64,000 nt of DNA from an uncultured Alphaproteobacteria bacterium (GTDB lineage: Bacteria; Pseudomonadota; Alphaproteobacteria; Rs-D84), in assembly GCA_944389465.1 (NCBI GenBank), contig CALXML010000004.1, positions 41,065 to 105,064 on the forward strand, given 5' to 3'. The notes under the pieces were generated by a model that did no database searches, had not been told where the DNA came from, and saw nothing but the letters and a program-made list of their open reading frames with translations. Position 1 is the stretch's first letter, and every line of letters starts with the position of its first letter. Positions 15,463 through 22,717 of the stretch are shown here, piece after piece. Made by a program: the position numbers and the translations under genes.

Positions 15463-15945
15463 ATGTATGTTCGCCCGTTAATAGTATTCAAAACCCCATT
15501 TTATCAGCCAGCCTACAGCGAGTTCAGAAATCCGTCAGAATTGCAGAAATTTTTGGCGGGTTTTGACTTTATGCGTCCGCATACATGTTCACGCCTGCAA
15601 ACTGGGTTGCCAGAATTTCAATTGGGGACTAAATTGGAATTTACATTGGACGGGTATTTTTGCGAATCAAACATACAGTGGGGACCACGTTTTATAGTTG
15701 GGCGTTCGGTACGTACAGATGGCCATCGCATAATCGCAGAAATCCCAATGGATGTTGCGGATACGGATGGCAAAATGGTAAGACGCGAATATAAAACAGT
15801 TCAATTACACCGCGGTATGGCAGACGCCATAATAAATTTGCAAAATATGCAACAACTGTGGCCACGCACAGAAGAAAGCCGTTCGGAATTTGTAAAGTTT
15901 TTAACATATCTGAATCGTCAAAAATATCAAATAAAGCGCAGATAA
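15463..15945 (+). CDS. conserved-looking protein of unknown function between mutS and truB
   Basis: This 160-aa protein is not recognised. It starts 12 nt after mutS behind AAAGGAAAAAG and ends 1 nt before the truB ATG, so it is embedded in an operon and surely expressed. It has no signal peptide or membrane helix and a mixed alpha/beta composition with a basic C-terminus (LNRQKYQIKRR). The place before truB is where rbfA often stands in other bacteria, but no RbfA motif is visible, so that name is not given. Confidence 0.6.
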   Translation: MYVRPLIVFKTPFYQPAYSEFRNPSELQKFLAGFDFMRPHTCSRLQTGLPEFQLGTKLEFTLDGYFCESNIQWGPRFIVGRSVRTDGHRIIAEIPMDVADTDGKMVRREYKTVQLHRGMADAIINLQNMQQLWPRTEESRSEFVKFLTYLNRQKYQIKRR

Positions 15946-15946
15946 A

Positions 15947-16819
15947 ATGGATTCTGGTTGGATAATTTTGGACAAGCCGTCTGGTATGTTTTCGCGTCGC
16001 GCCGCTGGTATTGTTGCGCGGATGTTTGGGGCACGTACATTTGGTCATATCGGCACGTTGGATGAAATGGCATCTGGGGTATTGCCAATTGCGCTGGGGG
16101 CGGCAACAAAAATGATTCCATTTGTGGAAATGGCGCGCCCATCTGTTAAAGAATATGAATTTTCATGCGTTTTTGGTTATGAAACAGATACGCTGGATGC
16201 ATTGGGACATGAAATTGCGCGAACAGATATAATCCCGTCACAATCCGCGGTTGAACGGGCCGTGTCACAGTCAATTGGTGATATTGAACAAATTCCACCA
16301 ATATACAGTGCGGTGCATATTAATGGTCGGCGTGCATATGATGTGGCGCGTCGGGGTGGGGCAGTTGATTTACCGCCACACCATGTGCATATTGATTCAT
16401 TAAATTTATTGAACATAAATGGCGCGGTGTGGACATTTCGCACACGTTGTTCCCGTGGGACATATGTGCGTGCAATTGCACGTGATATTGCCAAAATTTG
16501 TGGCACATTGGCCACTGTTACAATGATTCGCCGTACGGAAAGCATTGGTTTCAGTGTAAAAAATGCAGTACAACTTGATTTTTTGGAAAATCTGTTTAAT
16601 AATGGTGGGGATTTCAGACAATATCTGAAACCAATTGATTTCGGACTGGGGGACATTCCGGTTTGGAATCTGGATGATAAATCGGCCGTGTTATATAAGA
16701 ATGGCGGATTTATTGAAACGGGTGACGCGGATGGTCTGCGCCGTGTGTACAGTGGTTCTGAATTTATCGGAATCGGAATGGTTGCGGATGGCGTGTTGCG
16801 CCCAAAACGAACAATTTAA
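15947..16819 (+). CDS. truB: tRNA pseudouridine-55 synthase
   Basis: TruB makes pseudouridine 55 in the T loop of tRNAs. The catalytic block GHIGTLDEMASGVLPIALG (near residues 34-52) carries the essential Asp in GTLD. Other family motifs are the start GWIILDKPSGM, YSAVHINGRRAYDVARRG and RCSRGTYVRAIARDI. The 290 aa fit the family. It precedes rpsO by 18 nt, the common truB-rpsO order. Confidence 0.95.
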   Translation: MDSGWIILDKPSGMFSRRAAGIVARMFGARTFGHIGTLDEMASGVLPIALGAATKMIPFVEMARPSVKEYEFSCVFGYETDTLDALGHEIARTDIIPSQSAVERAVSQSIGDIEQIPPIYSAVHINGRRAYDVARRGGAVDLPPHHVHIDSLNLLNINGAVWTFRTRCSRGTYVRAIARDIAKICGTLATVTMIRRTESIGFSVKNAVQLDFLENLFNNGGDFRQYLKPIDFGLGDIPVWNLDDKSAVLYKNGGFIETGDADGLRRVYSGSEFIGIGMVADGVLRPKRTI

Positions 16820-16837
16820 CGATAAAGGAAAACGATA

Positions 16838-17110
16838 ATGTCCATTACAAAAGAAAAGAAAAGCGAATTGATTCAGGCGTACAAAACAACTGACAAGGAT
16901 AACGGTGGTTCTGCTGCGTCACAGGTTGCTGTTTTAACAGAACGCATTCGCAATTTGACGGAACATATGAAAAACAATCACAAAGACCAACATTCAAAAC
17001 GTGGTTTGTTGTTGATGGTAAACCGTCGTAAAAAATTATTGGCATACATTAAAAAACGTAATGTATCCGAATACGAAGAACTGATTAAGAAATTGGGTCT
17101 GCGTAAATAA
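16838..17110 (+). CDS. rpsO: 30S ribosomal protein S15
   Basis: S15 binds the central domain of 16S rRNA early in 30S assembly. The 90-aa length and motifs ([40 protein letters not shown]) are typical. AAAGGAAAACGATA provides the ribosome site. A terminator follows, and pnp has its own promoter, matching the rpsO-pnp organisation of enterobacteria. Confidence 0.97.
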   Translation: MSITKEKKSELIQAYKTTDKDNGGSAASQVAVLTERIRNLTEHMKNNHKDQHSKRGLLLMVNRRKKLLAYIKKRNVSEYEELIKKLGLRK

Positions 17111-17114
17111 TTAA

Positions 17115-17135
17115 CGGGGCATTGCCCCGTTTTTG
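17115..17135 (+). terminator. intrinsic terminator of rpsO
   Basis: CGGGGC (17115-17120), loop ATT, GCCCCG (17124-17129), then TTTTTG. Confidence 0.85.
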
Positions 17136-17161
17136 CTGCAAAAAATGTATAACGAAAAAGT

Positions 17162-17189
17162 TTGCATATGGGCAAATATCTTTTATAAT
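17162..17189 (+). promoter_or_regulatory. pnp promoter
   Basis: TTGCAT (17162-17167), 16-bp spacer, TATAAT (17184-17189). The predicted start near 17196 coincides with the 5' base of the leader hairpin. Confidence 0.7.
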
Positions 17190-17195
17190 CACATA

Positions 17196-17262
17196 ATGCG
17201 AAGGATAAATTATTCATTCTTGCATTTTATTTGGAATGCAAAAACGAATGATTTTTCTTCGC
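17196..17262 (+). promoter_or_regulatory. pnp 5'-leader stem-loop (possible autoregulatory element)
   Basis: Nested complementarity: GCGAAG (17198-17203) with CTTCGC (17257-17262), CATTC (17215-17219) with GAATG (17246-17250), TTGCATT (17220-17226) with AATGCAA (17235-17241). A long hairpin at the 5' end of pnp mRNA is the RNase III target for PNPase autoregulation in E. coli; the same role here is inferred from position and shape. Confidence 0.6.
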
Positions 17263-17294
17263 AATAAAAAAGCAGTAAATATGGAGAAAAAAAT

Positions 17295-19463
17295 ATGTTA
17301 TTTGGTTTATTTAACAAAGATGAAAAAAAACATTTAAATAATCCGGTTGTGGTTGAAATACCGTACGGTGATGAAACATTGCGTCTGGAAACGGGCCGTA
17401 TGGCAAAGCAGGCCAATGGTTCTGTTTTGGCAACAATGGGTGGCACAATGGTTTTGGCAACGGTTTGTGCAGAAAAGACCGCAGTAGAAGGTCAGGATTT
17501 TTTTCCTTTGACGGTTGATTATCAGGAAAAGTTTGCATCTGCTGGTCGTATCCCCGGTTCACGCGACAGACGCGAGGGCAAGGCCTCTACCAGTGAAACA
17601 TTGATTGCGCGTTTGATTGACCGCCCAATTCGTCCGTTGTTTCCTGAAACCTTTAAGAACAAGGTTCAAATAGTGGCACAGGTTTTTTCTTATGATAAAA
17701 AGAATCAACCTGATATTTTGGCAATGATTGCATCATCTGCGGCGTTGGCATTATCTGGTGTTCCGTTTGCTGGCCCAATTGGTGCGGCGCGTGTTGGCTA
17801 TGCAGATGGTAAATATGTTTTAAATCCATCCAAAAAATTCACAGAAGATTCAGAAATGGATTTGGTTGTTGCCGCGACCAAGGATGGCGTGTTAATGGTT
17901 GAATCCGAAATCGGCGAATTGGACGAAGAAACAGTTTTGGGCGCGGTTAAATTTGGCTTTGATGCTCAGCAAACTGTTATTAACGCAATTAATGAATTGG
18001 CGGACGCAGCGGGCAAAGAACGTTGGGCCGTACCTGAAAAATCCGCTGAATACATCGCAATGGAACAAGATTTTGAATCTTTTGCTGGTGATATTGAATC
18101 CGCATTACAGATTAAGGAAAAGTTGGTTCGTTTGGACACTTTGGCACAAATTCATACTGCGGCCAAGGCACGTATTGCGGAATTATTTCCTGAAACAGAA
18201 ACGGCCACATCAACATTGGAATCATGGGCCGACGAAATCGTTGAAAATATTACTGCACGTATTATGCGTGGCAATATTTTGGCGGGTCATCCACGTATTG
18301 ACGGGCGTGATAATAAAACAGTTCGTCCAATTGAAATTGAATTGGGCGTATTACCACGTGCACACGGTTCTGCATTATTCACCCGCGGTGAAACACAGGC
18401 TTTGGTTTCATTAACATTGGGTGGTGGCAAGGATGCATTACCAATTGAAAGTCTGGACGGGGCCGAAGAACGCGATTTCATATTAAACTATAACTTCCCC
18501 GGATATTCTGTTGGCGAATGCAAGGGATTAAAATCCCCCGGTCGTCGTGAAATAGGTCACGGTAATTTGGCATGGCGTGCATTGCACCCGATGATGCCAT
18601 CGCGCAGCGAATTTGACTATGTCGTGCGTGTTGTGTCTGACATTTTGGAATCAAATGGTTCGTCATCCATGGCAACAACATGCGGCGCGACATTGGCAAT
18701 GATGGATGGCGGTGTGCCATTAAAGCGTCCTGTGGCCGGTATCGCAATGGGATTGATTAAAGAGGGTGATGATTACGCCATTTTAACCGACATTTTGGGT
18801 GACGAAGACCACTTGGGCGATATGGATTTCAAGGTTACTGGTACATCACAGGGTATTACCGCCCTGCAGATGGATATTAAAATTACATCCATAACCTTTG
18901 AAATTATGAAACACGCATTGGAACAGGCGCGCGATGGCCGTATGCACATTTTGGGCAAGATTGAGAAAGCGATTAAAGCCCCACGTGCACAGGTATCTGA
19001 ATACGCACCACAAATGTACACAATGAAAATCAATCCGGACAAGGTTCGTGATGTCATTGGCAAGGGCGGTGTTGTTATTCAGGCCCTGACACGCGACACA
19101 AATACCACCATTGATTTAGAAGATGACGGCACAGTAAAAATTATGGCCACGTCCAAGGAAGATGCTGATGCAGCAATCGCGCGGATAAAGGACATTGTTG
19201 CCGAACCAGAAGTTGGTGAAATATATGCTGGTGTCGTATCAGGTGTCAAAGATTTTGGCTTGTTTGTCAAGATATTGAACGGTTTTGAATCCATGGTTCA
19301 TATATCTGAAATTACTGGCGAACGCATTGCTAAAATAGAAGATGCCGGATATAAAGAGGGCGATAAAGTATTTGTACGATTCTTGGGCGCGGACAAGCGT
19401 GGAAAAACACGTATGTCCATGGTTGGAATTGACCAAAAATCGGGCAAAGAAATAAAAAAATAA
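17295..19463 (+). CDS. pnp: polyribonucleotide nucleotidyltransferase (PNPase)
   Basis: PNPase is the phosphorolytic 3'-5' exoribonuclease of the RNA degradosome. The 722-aa protein has two RNase PH-like domains joined by a helical domain, with the first domain motif GSRDRREGKASTSETLIARL and the second-domain blocks GGGKDALPIES and FPGYSVGECKG. A KH domain (VRDVIGKGGVVIQ, near 575) and an S1 domain (GVVSGVKDFGLFVKIL, near 640) follow. The GGAG site (17283-17286) precedes the ATG. Confidence 0.97.
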   Translation: MLFGLFNKDEKKHLNNPVVVEIPYGDETLRLETGRMAKQANGSVLATMGGTMVLATVCAEKTAVEGQDFFPLTVDYQEKFASAGRIPGSRDRREGKASTSETLIARLIDRPIRPLFPETFKNKVQIVAQVFSYDKKNQPDILAMIASSAALALSGVPFAGPIGAARVGYADGKYVLNPSKKFTEDSEMDLVVAATKDGVLMVESEIGELDEETVLGAVKFGFDAQQTVINAINELADAAGKERWAVPEKSAEYIAMEQDFESFAGDIESALQIKEKLVRLDTLAQIHTAAKARIAELFPETETATSTLESWADEIVENITARIMRGNILAGHPRIDGRDNKTVRPIEIELGVLPRAHGSALFTRGETQALVSLTLGGGKDALPIESLDGAEERDFILNYNFPGYSVGECKGLKSPGRREIGHGNLAWRALHPMMPSRSEFDYVVRVVSDILESNGSSSMATTCGATLAMMDGGVPLKRPVAGIAMGLIKEGDDYAILTDILGDEDHLGDMDFKVTGTSQGITALQMDIKITSITFEIMKHALEQARDGRMHILGKIEKAIKAPRAQVSEYAPQMYTMKINPDKVRDVIGKGGVVIQALTRDTNTTIDLEDDGTVKIMATSKEDADAAIARIKDIVAEPEVGEIYAGVVSGVKDFGLFVKILNGFESMVHISEITGERIAKIEDAGYKEGDKVFVRFLGADKRGKTRMSMVGIDQKSGKEIKK

Positions 19464-19474
19464 AGTAAACAAAT

Positions 19475-19500
19475 AAATGCGCCCGATGGGCGCATTTATA
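19475..19500 (+). terminator. hairpin after pnp
   Basis: AAATGCGCCC (19475-19484) with GGGCGCATTT (19488-19497), loop GAT. The T run is short, so some read-through into ybaB is likely. Confidence 0.65.
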
Positions 19501-19522
19501 AACGCAAATGGGGAAAGAAGAA

Positions 19523-19822
19523 ATGGATATGGAAACTTTATTGGCACAGGCCAATGCATTACAGGAAAAAGTTAATAATGCCCAAAATCAACTGGCCAGT
19601 ATGCATGTCAAGGGAATTGCCGACGGCGGTGCGGTAATAATTGATATGACTGGTAAATATGATTTGGCAAATTTGACAATTCGTGATGATGTAATGTCGC
19701 GTGGTGCGGCGGCTGTGGCAGAATTGGTAAGTGCCGCATATAATGATGCAAAACAAAAGGCAGATGAATTAATTGACCGTGTAATGGGCGCGGCCACGGC
19801 CGGTGTTCCATTGCCGGAATAG
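19523..19822 (+). CDS. ybaB: YbaB/EbfC family nucleoid-associated protein
   Basis: YbaB/EbfC proteins are small dimeric DNA-binding proteins, often linked to recR and dnaX. The 99-aa product has the N-terminal helix METLLAQANALQEKVNNAQ, the central block AVIIDMTGKYDLANLTI and the C-terminal helix AYNDAKQKADELIDRVM. In-frame ATGs occur at 19508, 19523 and 19529; GGGGAAAGAAG suits 19523 best. dnaX lies elsewhere in this window (44.7-46.2 kb), so the usual dnaX-ybaB-recR linkage is broken. Confidence 0.85.
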   Translation: MDMETLLAQANALQEKVNNAQNQLASMHVKGIADGGAVIIDMTGKYDLANLTIRDDVMSRGAAAVAELVSAAYNDAKQKADELIDRVMGAATAGVPLPE

Positions 19823-19882
19823 GGTACAGAATAAAAAACTGGACAAGTGGGAAAAAATGGTTTATTATACTGCCACTGTTTC

Positions 19883-19959
19883 GGATGTTTAGCTCAGTTG
19901 ATTAGAGCATCTCGTTTACACCGAGAGGGTCGGGGGTTTGAGTCCCTCAACATCCACCA
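19883..19959 (+). tRNA. tRNA-Val (anticodon UAC), CCA encoded
   Basis: A full cloverleaf can be folded: acceptor GGATGTT/AACATCC, D stem GCTC/GAGC, anticodon stem TCTCG/CGAGA with loop TTTACAC giving anticodon TAC, and T stem GGGGG/CCCTC with one G-U pair. The 3' CCA is encoded. The normally invariant G19-C56 tertiary pair is replaced by A19 and T56 (D loop ...TTGATTA, T loop TTTGAGT), a compensatory change that keeps a Watson-Crick contact between the loops. Confidence 0.95.
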
Positions 19960-19964
19960 CAAAA
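19943..19964 (+). repeat. tRNA-Val 3' end, attL/attB-like 22-bp direct repeat, copy 1
   Basis: The 22 bases covering the T-arm 3' strand, acceptor 3' strand and CCA plus CAAAA are repeated exactly at 20223-20244. Duplicated tRNA 3' ends are typical att sites of tRNA-targeting integrases. Confidence 0.7.
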
Positions 19965-19967
19965 CAT

Positions 19968-19992
19968 AATCGCCCAATGGGCGATTTTATTT
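19968..19992 (+). terminator. terminator of tRNA-Val
   Basis: AATCGCCC (19968-19975), loop AAT, GGGCGATT (19979-19986), then TTATTTTG. Confidence 0.8.
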
Positions 19993-20222
19993 TGTGCATG
20001 GGGATGTGGGACGAAAACCCCCGCGGGGTGTTTGACAATGAGTCAGCGAGCATTTTAATAAAATGCGAGTGCAGTACGCATCAGCGTACGTGAACGAATG
20101 CCCCGCAGCCGGCGATATTAACGCCGTGCGAGGGAATCCGAGTATATAAGGTCAAGCGACGCGCAGACCGAATAACTATTGAGGATACCCGCAGCCGGCG
20201 GTATTAACGCCGTGCGAGGGAA
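19993..20222. other. gene-free tRNA-adjacent island with internal repeats
   Basis: No coding sequence is supported here. It holds a palindrome GCATTTTAATAAAATGC, another GTACGCATCAGCGTAC, and two 37-bp direct repeats. It ends in the duplicated tRNA 3' end. CCCCCGCGGGGTGT at 20018-20031 recurs at 20349-20362. It looks like the remnant of an integrated element or a small non-autonomous insertion. Confidence 0.5.
20103..20139. repeat. 37-bp direct repeat, copy 1
   Basis: It begins CCGCAGCCGGCGATATTAAC and is repeated 86 bp downstream with a single A-to-G difference. Confidence 0.85.
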
Positions 20223-20225
20223 TCC
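20189..20225. repeat. 37-bp direct repeat, copy 2
   Basis: It begins CCGCAGCCGGCGGTATTAAC. It runs directly into the duplicated tRNA 3' end at 20223, so the repeat junction and the att-like repeat overlap by 3 bp. Confidence 0.85.
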
Positions 20226-20244
20226 CTCAACATCCACCACAAAA
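20223..20244 (+). repeat. attR-like copy of the tRNA-Val 3' end
   Basis: Exact 22-bp copy of 19943-19964, 280 bp away. Only the 3' part of the tRNA is present, so it is not a second tRNA gene. Confidence 0.75.
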
Positions 20245-20282
20245 TTTCGTTAACGAACGCAGTGAGTTTAAGAAATTTTAGT

Positions 20283-20320
20283 GCCACACGAAGCCTTGCG
20301 CGAAGTGTGGCTTTTTTTTT
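20283..20320 (+). terminator. strong hairpin terminator in the island
   Basis: GCCACAC (20283-20289) with GTGTGGC (20305-20311) followed by nine Ts. No clear gene precedes it. Confidence 0.75.
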
Positions 20321-20342
20321 ACCACCCAACGGCAAAGATTTT

Positions 20343-20374
20343 CACACGCCCCCGCGGGGTGTGGTTTTTTATTT
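20343..20374 (+). terminator. second hairpin terminator in the island
   Basis: CACAC/GTGTG with an inner CCCC/GGGG stem, then GGTTTTTTATTT. The sequence from here to 20580 has small hairpins (20499-20513; CCCGAC 20519-20524 with GTCGGG 20532-20537) but no supported gene. Confidence 0.6.
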
Positions 20375-20584
20375 CATATTCCTTGCCTTATTTTTATTTA
20401 TTGTTTATGATTGGTTTGAATCCACAGGGATGTGGCTTCGGGTCTTTCAAAACCCATAACACGCGGTGCGATATGCATCGTAATCCATATAAGCAGATGA
20501 TGCATTTTGCATCGTATGCCCGACGTCAGGTGTCGGGTGTCTGATGTTATACAACAGGTTTTACCAAAAGCATCGGGGTCATCG

Positions 20585-20653
20585 TGTTATGATTTTGAAA
20601 ACGCCCGACCGCCATTTACTGTGGCGGTTTAATCATTTCTTATGGGGCGTTTT
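20585..20653 (+). promoter_or_regulatory. glycosyltransferase promoter and SD-sequestering leader hairpin
   Basis: TG-T-TATGAT (20585-20593) is an extended -10. The leader folds into AAAACGCCC (20598-20606) with GGGCGTTTT (20645-20653), enclosing ACCGCCA (20608-20614) with TGGCGGT (20622-20628). The outer right arm includes the GGGGCG that would serve as ribosome site 6 nt before the ATG at 20656, so folding should repress translation. Confidence 0.5.
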
Positions 20654-20655
20654 AT

Positions 20656-21564
20656 ATGAAAATTTCTGTTATTATACCGGCGTATAACTGTGCGCAGTAT
20701 ATTCGCCAAGCGTTGGATTGTGTGCGGTTGCAAACTTTCCCCGCACGGGATATAGAGGTTATTGTATATCTGGATGGTTGTACGGACGCAACCGCCGACG
20801 AAGTCGCAATATATGCTGAACAATATCCAAAATTTAATCTGCGGACGATTCGCGCAGAAACAAATCAGGGATTGTCTGTGGGGCGTAATACTGCGGTTGC
20901 AGCGGCGCGTGGTGAATATATACACTTTATGGATGCAGACGATATAATAAACACTGATTTTTACCAATGTTTGTATGACGCGGCAACGCGCACGGAATCT
21001 GATGTTGCGGTGGCGGGATTTATTCATGAACGCTGGACCGGCGATGGCATTGTATTTGACCGTGAAACAGTACTGTCATTGCCACAGGATAAAATAGACG
21101 CAACGGGCGTTGATATGCATGGTTATTGTTGGCGGTATTTAATTCGGCGTGAATTTTGGAATTATAATCATTTTGCATTCCCAACCGATATGAAATATTG
21201 CGAAGATTTATTAATAATGACCAAAATGATTTATTATGCAAATCGTATTGTATTGGTGCCAAATGCGATATACACATATAAACGTCGGCCAAATTCAATG
21301 CTGACCACACGTTCCACGCGTGGATTACAGTCGCATTTTTACCATCGTGCCAGATTGGATACGTATATCTTTATGTCCACACTGGAATTGCGTATGACGT
21401 GTAAAAAATACAGGGTGTGGTATTACAGACTGTTTGGTTGTTTGCCGTTGCTGACACTGCGGTATACAACGGACAATCACAATGTATGGTTATATTTGTT
21501 TGGTTTTATTCCGATTATACGGGTACGTAAAAAAATCAAAGCCCAACGTCCACCATTGAAATAA
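20656..21564 (+). CDS. family 2 glycosyltransferase (GT-A fold)
   Basis: The 302-aa protein has the GT2 start KISVIIPAYNCAQYIRQALD, the nucleotide-binding YLDGCTDAT region, NQGLSVGRNTAVAAARGEYI and the metal-binding DxD motif in MDADD (near residues 97-101). Such enzymes add a sugar from a nucleotide sugar to LPS, capsule or protein. The C-terminal 60 residues are basic and aromatic, as in membrane-associated glycosyltransferases. It stands alone, so the acceptor is unknown. It lies just downstream of the repeat-rich tRNA island and may have arrived with it. Confidence 0.88.
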   Translation: MKISVIIPAYNCAQYIRQALDCVRLQTFPARDIEVIVYLDGCTDATADEVAIYAEQYPKFNLRTIRAETNQGLSVGRNTAVAAARGEYIHFMDADDIINTDFYQCLYDAATRTESDVAVAGFIHERWTGDGIVFDRETVLSLPQDKIDATGVDMHGYCWRYLIRREFWNYNHFAFPTDMKYCEDLLIMTKMIYYANRIVLVPNAIYTYKRRPNSMLTTRSTRGLQSHFYHRARLDTYIFMSTLELRMTCKKYRVWYYRLFGCLPLLTLRYTTDNHNVWLYLFGFIPIIRVRKKIKAQRPPLK

Positions 21565-21590
21565 AAAACGCGCATAATGCGCGTTTTTAT
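21564..21590. terminator. bidirectional terminator between the glycosyltransferase and rlmN
   Basis: AAAAACGCGCA (21564-21574) with TGCGCGTTTTT (21578-21588), T runs on both strands. Confidence 0.88.
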
Positions 21591-22717
21591 TGTTCTGATT
21601 TATGCTTTAATCGCAATTGGCCACATGCACTGCCGATATCATTGCCACGTTCACGGCGTATGCGTGTATGTATACCATTTTTAATCAGTATATCTTGGAA
21701 TCTGTGAACGGCGTTGCCCGATGGCGACACAAAATCACGTTCGTCAACCGCGTTCCATGGAATTAAATTCACCATACAGTTTTTACCCCGCAATAATTCA
21801 GATAATTTTTCAGCATATTCAGGCGTACAGTTTAATAATTCCACATTGCCGTTTTCACCGCGCACCGCCAACAATATGTATTCTATCATTAATTGACGAT
21901 TATGCAGCGCGGAAAATTCAAATGCTGCGTCCAGCACATCTTTTATTTTATATTTGTTGTTTATAGGCATAATTTTGCTGCGTAATTCATCGGTTGGCGC
22001 GTGCAACGATATTGCCAGATTGATTGGCCGTCCCCATGCGGTTAATTCCCGTATCCCAGAAACAATTCCGCATGTGGATACTGTAATTTTACGCCATCCA
22101 ATTCCCATATCTGAATTTGCGCGTTCAATAAATCCAATAACATTTTGTGTATTTTGTAATGGTTCGCCCGTACCCATAACAACAATATGGGATACGTCAC
22201 CATTGTTTGCATCACCGTTTGGGCGAATTGGCCGGTCTGAAAATCTGTCATTACGCAATTCCCATTGCGCAACCAGTATTTGTGAAAATATTTCATTTAC
22301 GGTTAAATTGCGTTTTAATCCCAACAAAGTACTGGCACAGAATTTGCAACCCATGGCACATCCAGCCTGTGAACTGACGCAAACACTGTTACCATAACTG
22401 GTACGCATTAAAACGCATTCTATTTGTTCACAATCCCCCAGTTCCAATAAAAATTTAGTTGTTTGCCCATCAGATGATTCCAGTTTTTTTACCACACGCA
22501 CAGGCAAAGTTTGCGCATTTGCATCCAATTCACGACGCAACGCGTCCGGTAAATTTTTCATAGATGCAAAATCAGGCGCACCACGATTCAGCCAATCACG
22601 AATTTGCGTTGCACGAAATTTAGGCTGGCCCAGTTTAGTTATAAATTCGGTCAATTCAGCATCTGTAAAATTAAACAATACCGGTTTCATATTTTTATAA
22701 TTCATATCTGTCGTCAT
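21587..22717 (-). CDS. rlmN: 23S rRNA A2503 / tRNA A37 C2-methyltransferase RlmN
   Basis: RlmN is a radical SAM enzyme that methylates C2 of A2503 in 23S rRNA and A37 in some tRNAs. The motif GCAMGCKFC (C-x3-C-x2-C) binds the [4Fe-4S] cluster. The N-terminal accessory domain (FRATQIRDWLNRGAPDFASM), the block MGTGEPLQN and the catalytic Cys near the end (GNDIGSACGQL) are all present. In-frame starts at 22717, 22705 and 22690 are possible; 22717 has a GGTGG 9 nt upstream and overlaps the SurA-like gene end. It is coupled to that gene. Confidence 0.93.
   Translation of the reverse strand: MTTDMNYKNMKPVLFNFTDAELTEFITKLGQPKFRATQIRDWLNRGAPDFASMKNLPDALRRELDANAQTLPVRVVKKLESSDGQTTKFLLELGDCEQIECVLMRTSYGNSVCVSSQAGCAMGCKFCASTLLGLKRNLTVNEIFSQILVAQWELRNDRFSDRPIRPNGDANNGDVSHIVVMGTGEPLQNTQNVIGFIERANSDMGIGWRKITVSTCGIVSGIRELTAWGRPINLAISLHAPTDELRSKIMPINNKYKIKDVLDAAFEFSALHNRQLMIEYILLAVRGENGNVELLNCTPEYAEKLSELLRGKNCMVNLIPWNAVDERDFVSPSGNAVHRFQDILIKNGIHTRIRRERGNDIGSACGQLRLKHKSEQ

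Noticed and set aside
20103..20225. Possible CRISPR array
   Set aside because: Only two repeat units with one spacer-like interval and no cas genes; better explained as part of the tRNA-linked element.
20262..20544. Two overlapping small open frames in the tRNA island (65 and 87 codons)
   Set aside because: They cross two strong terminators and the repeat units and have no ribosome site or recognisable product.
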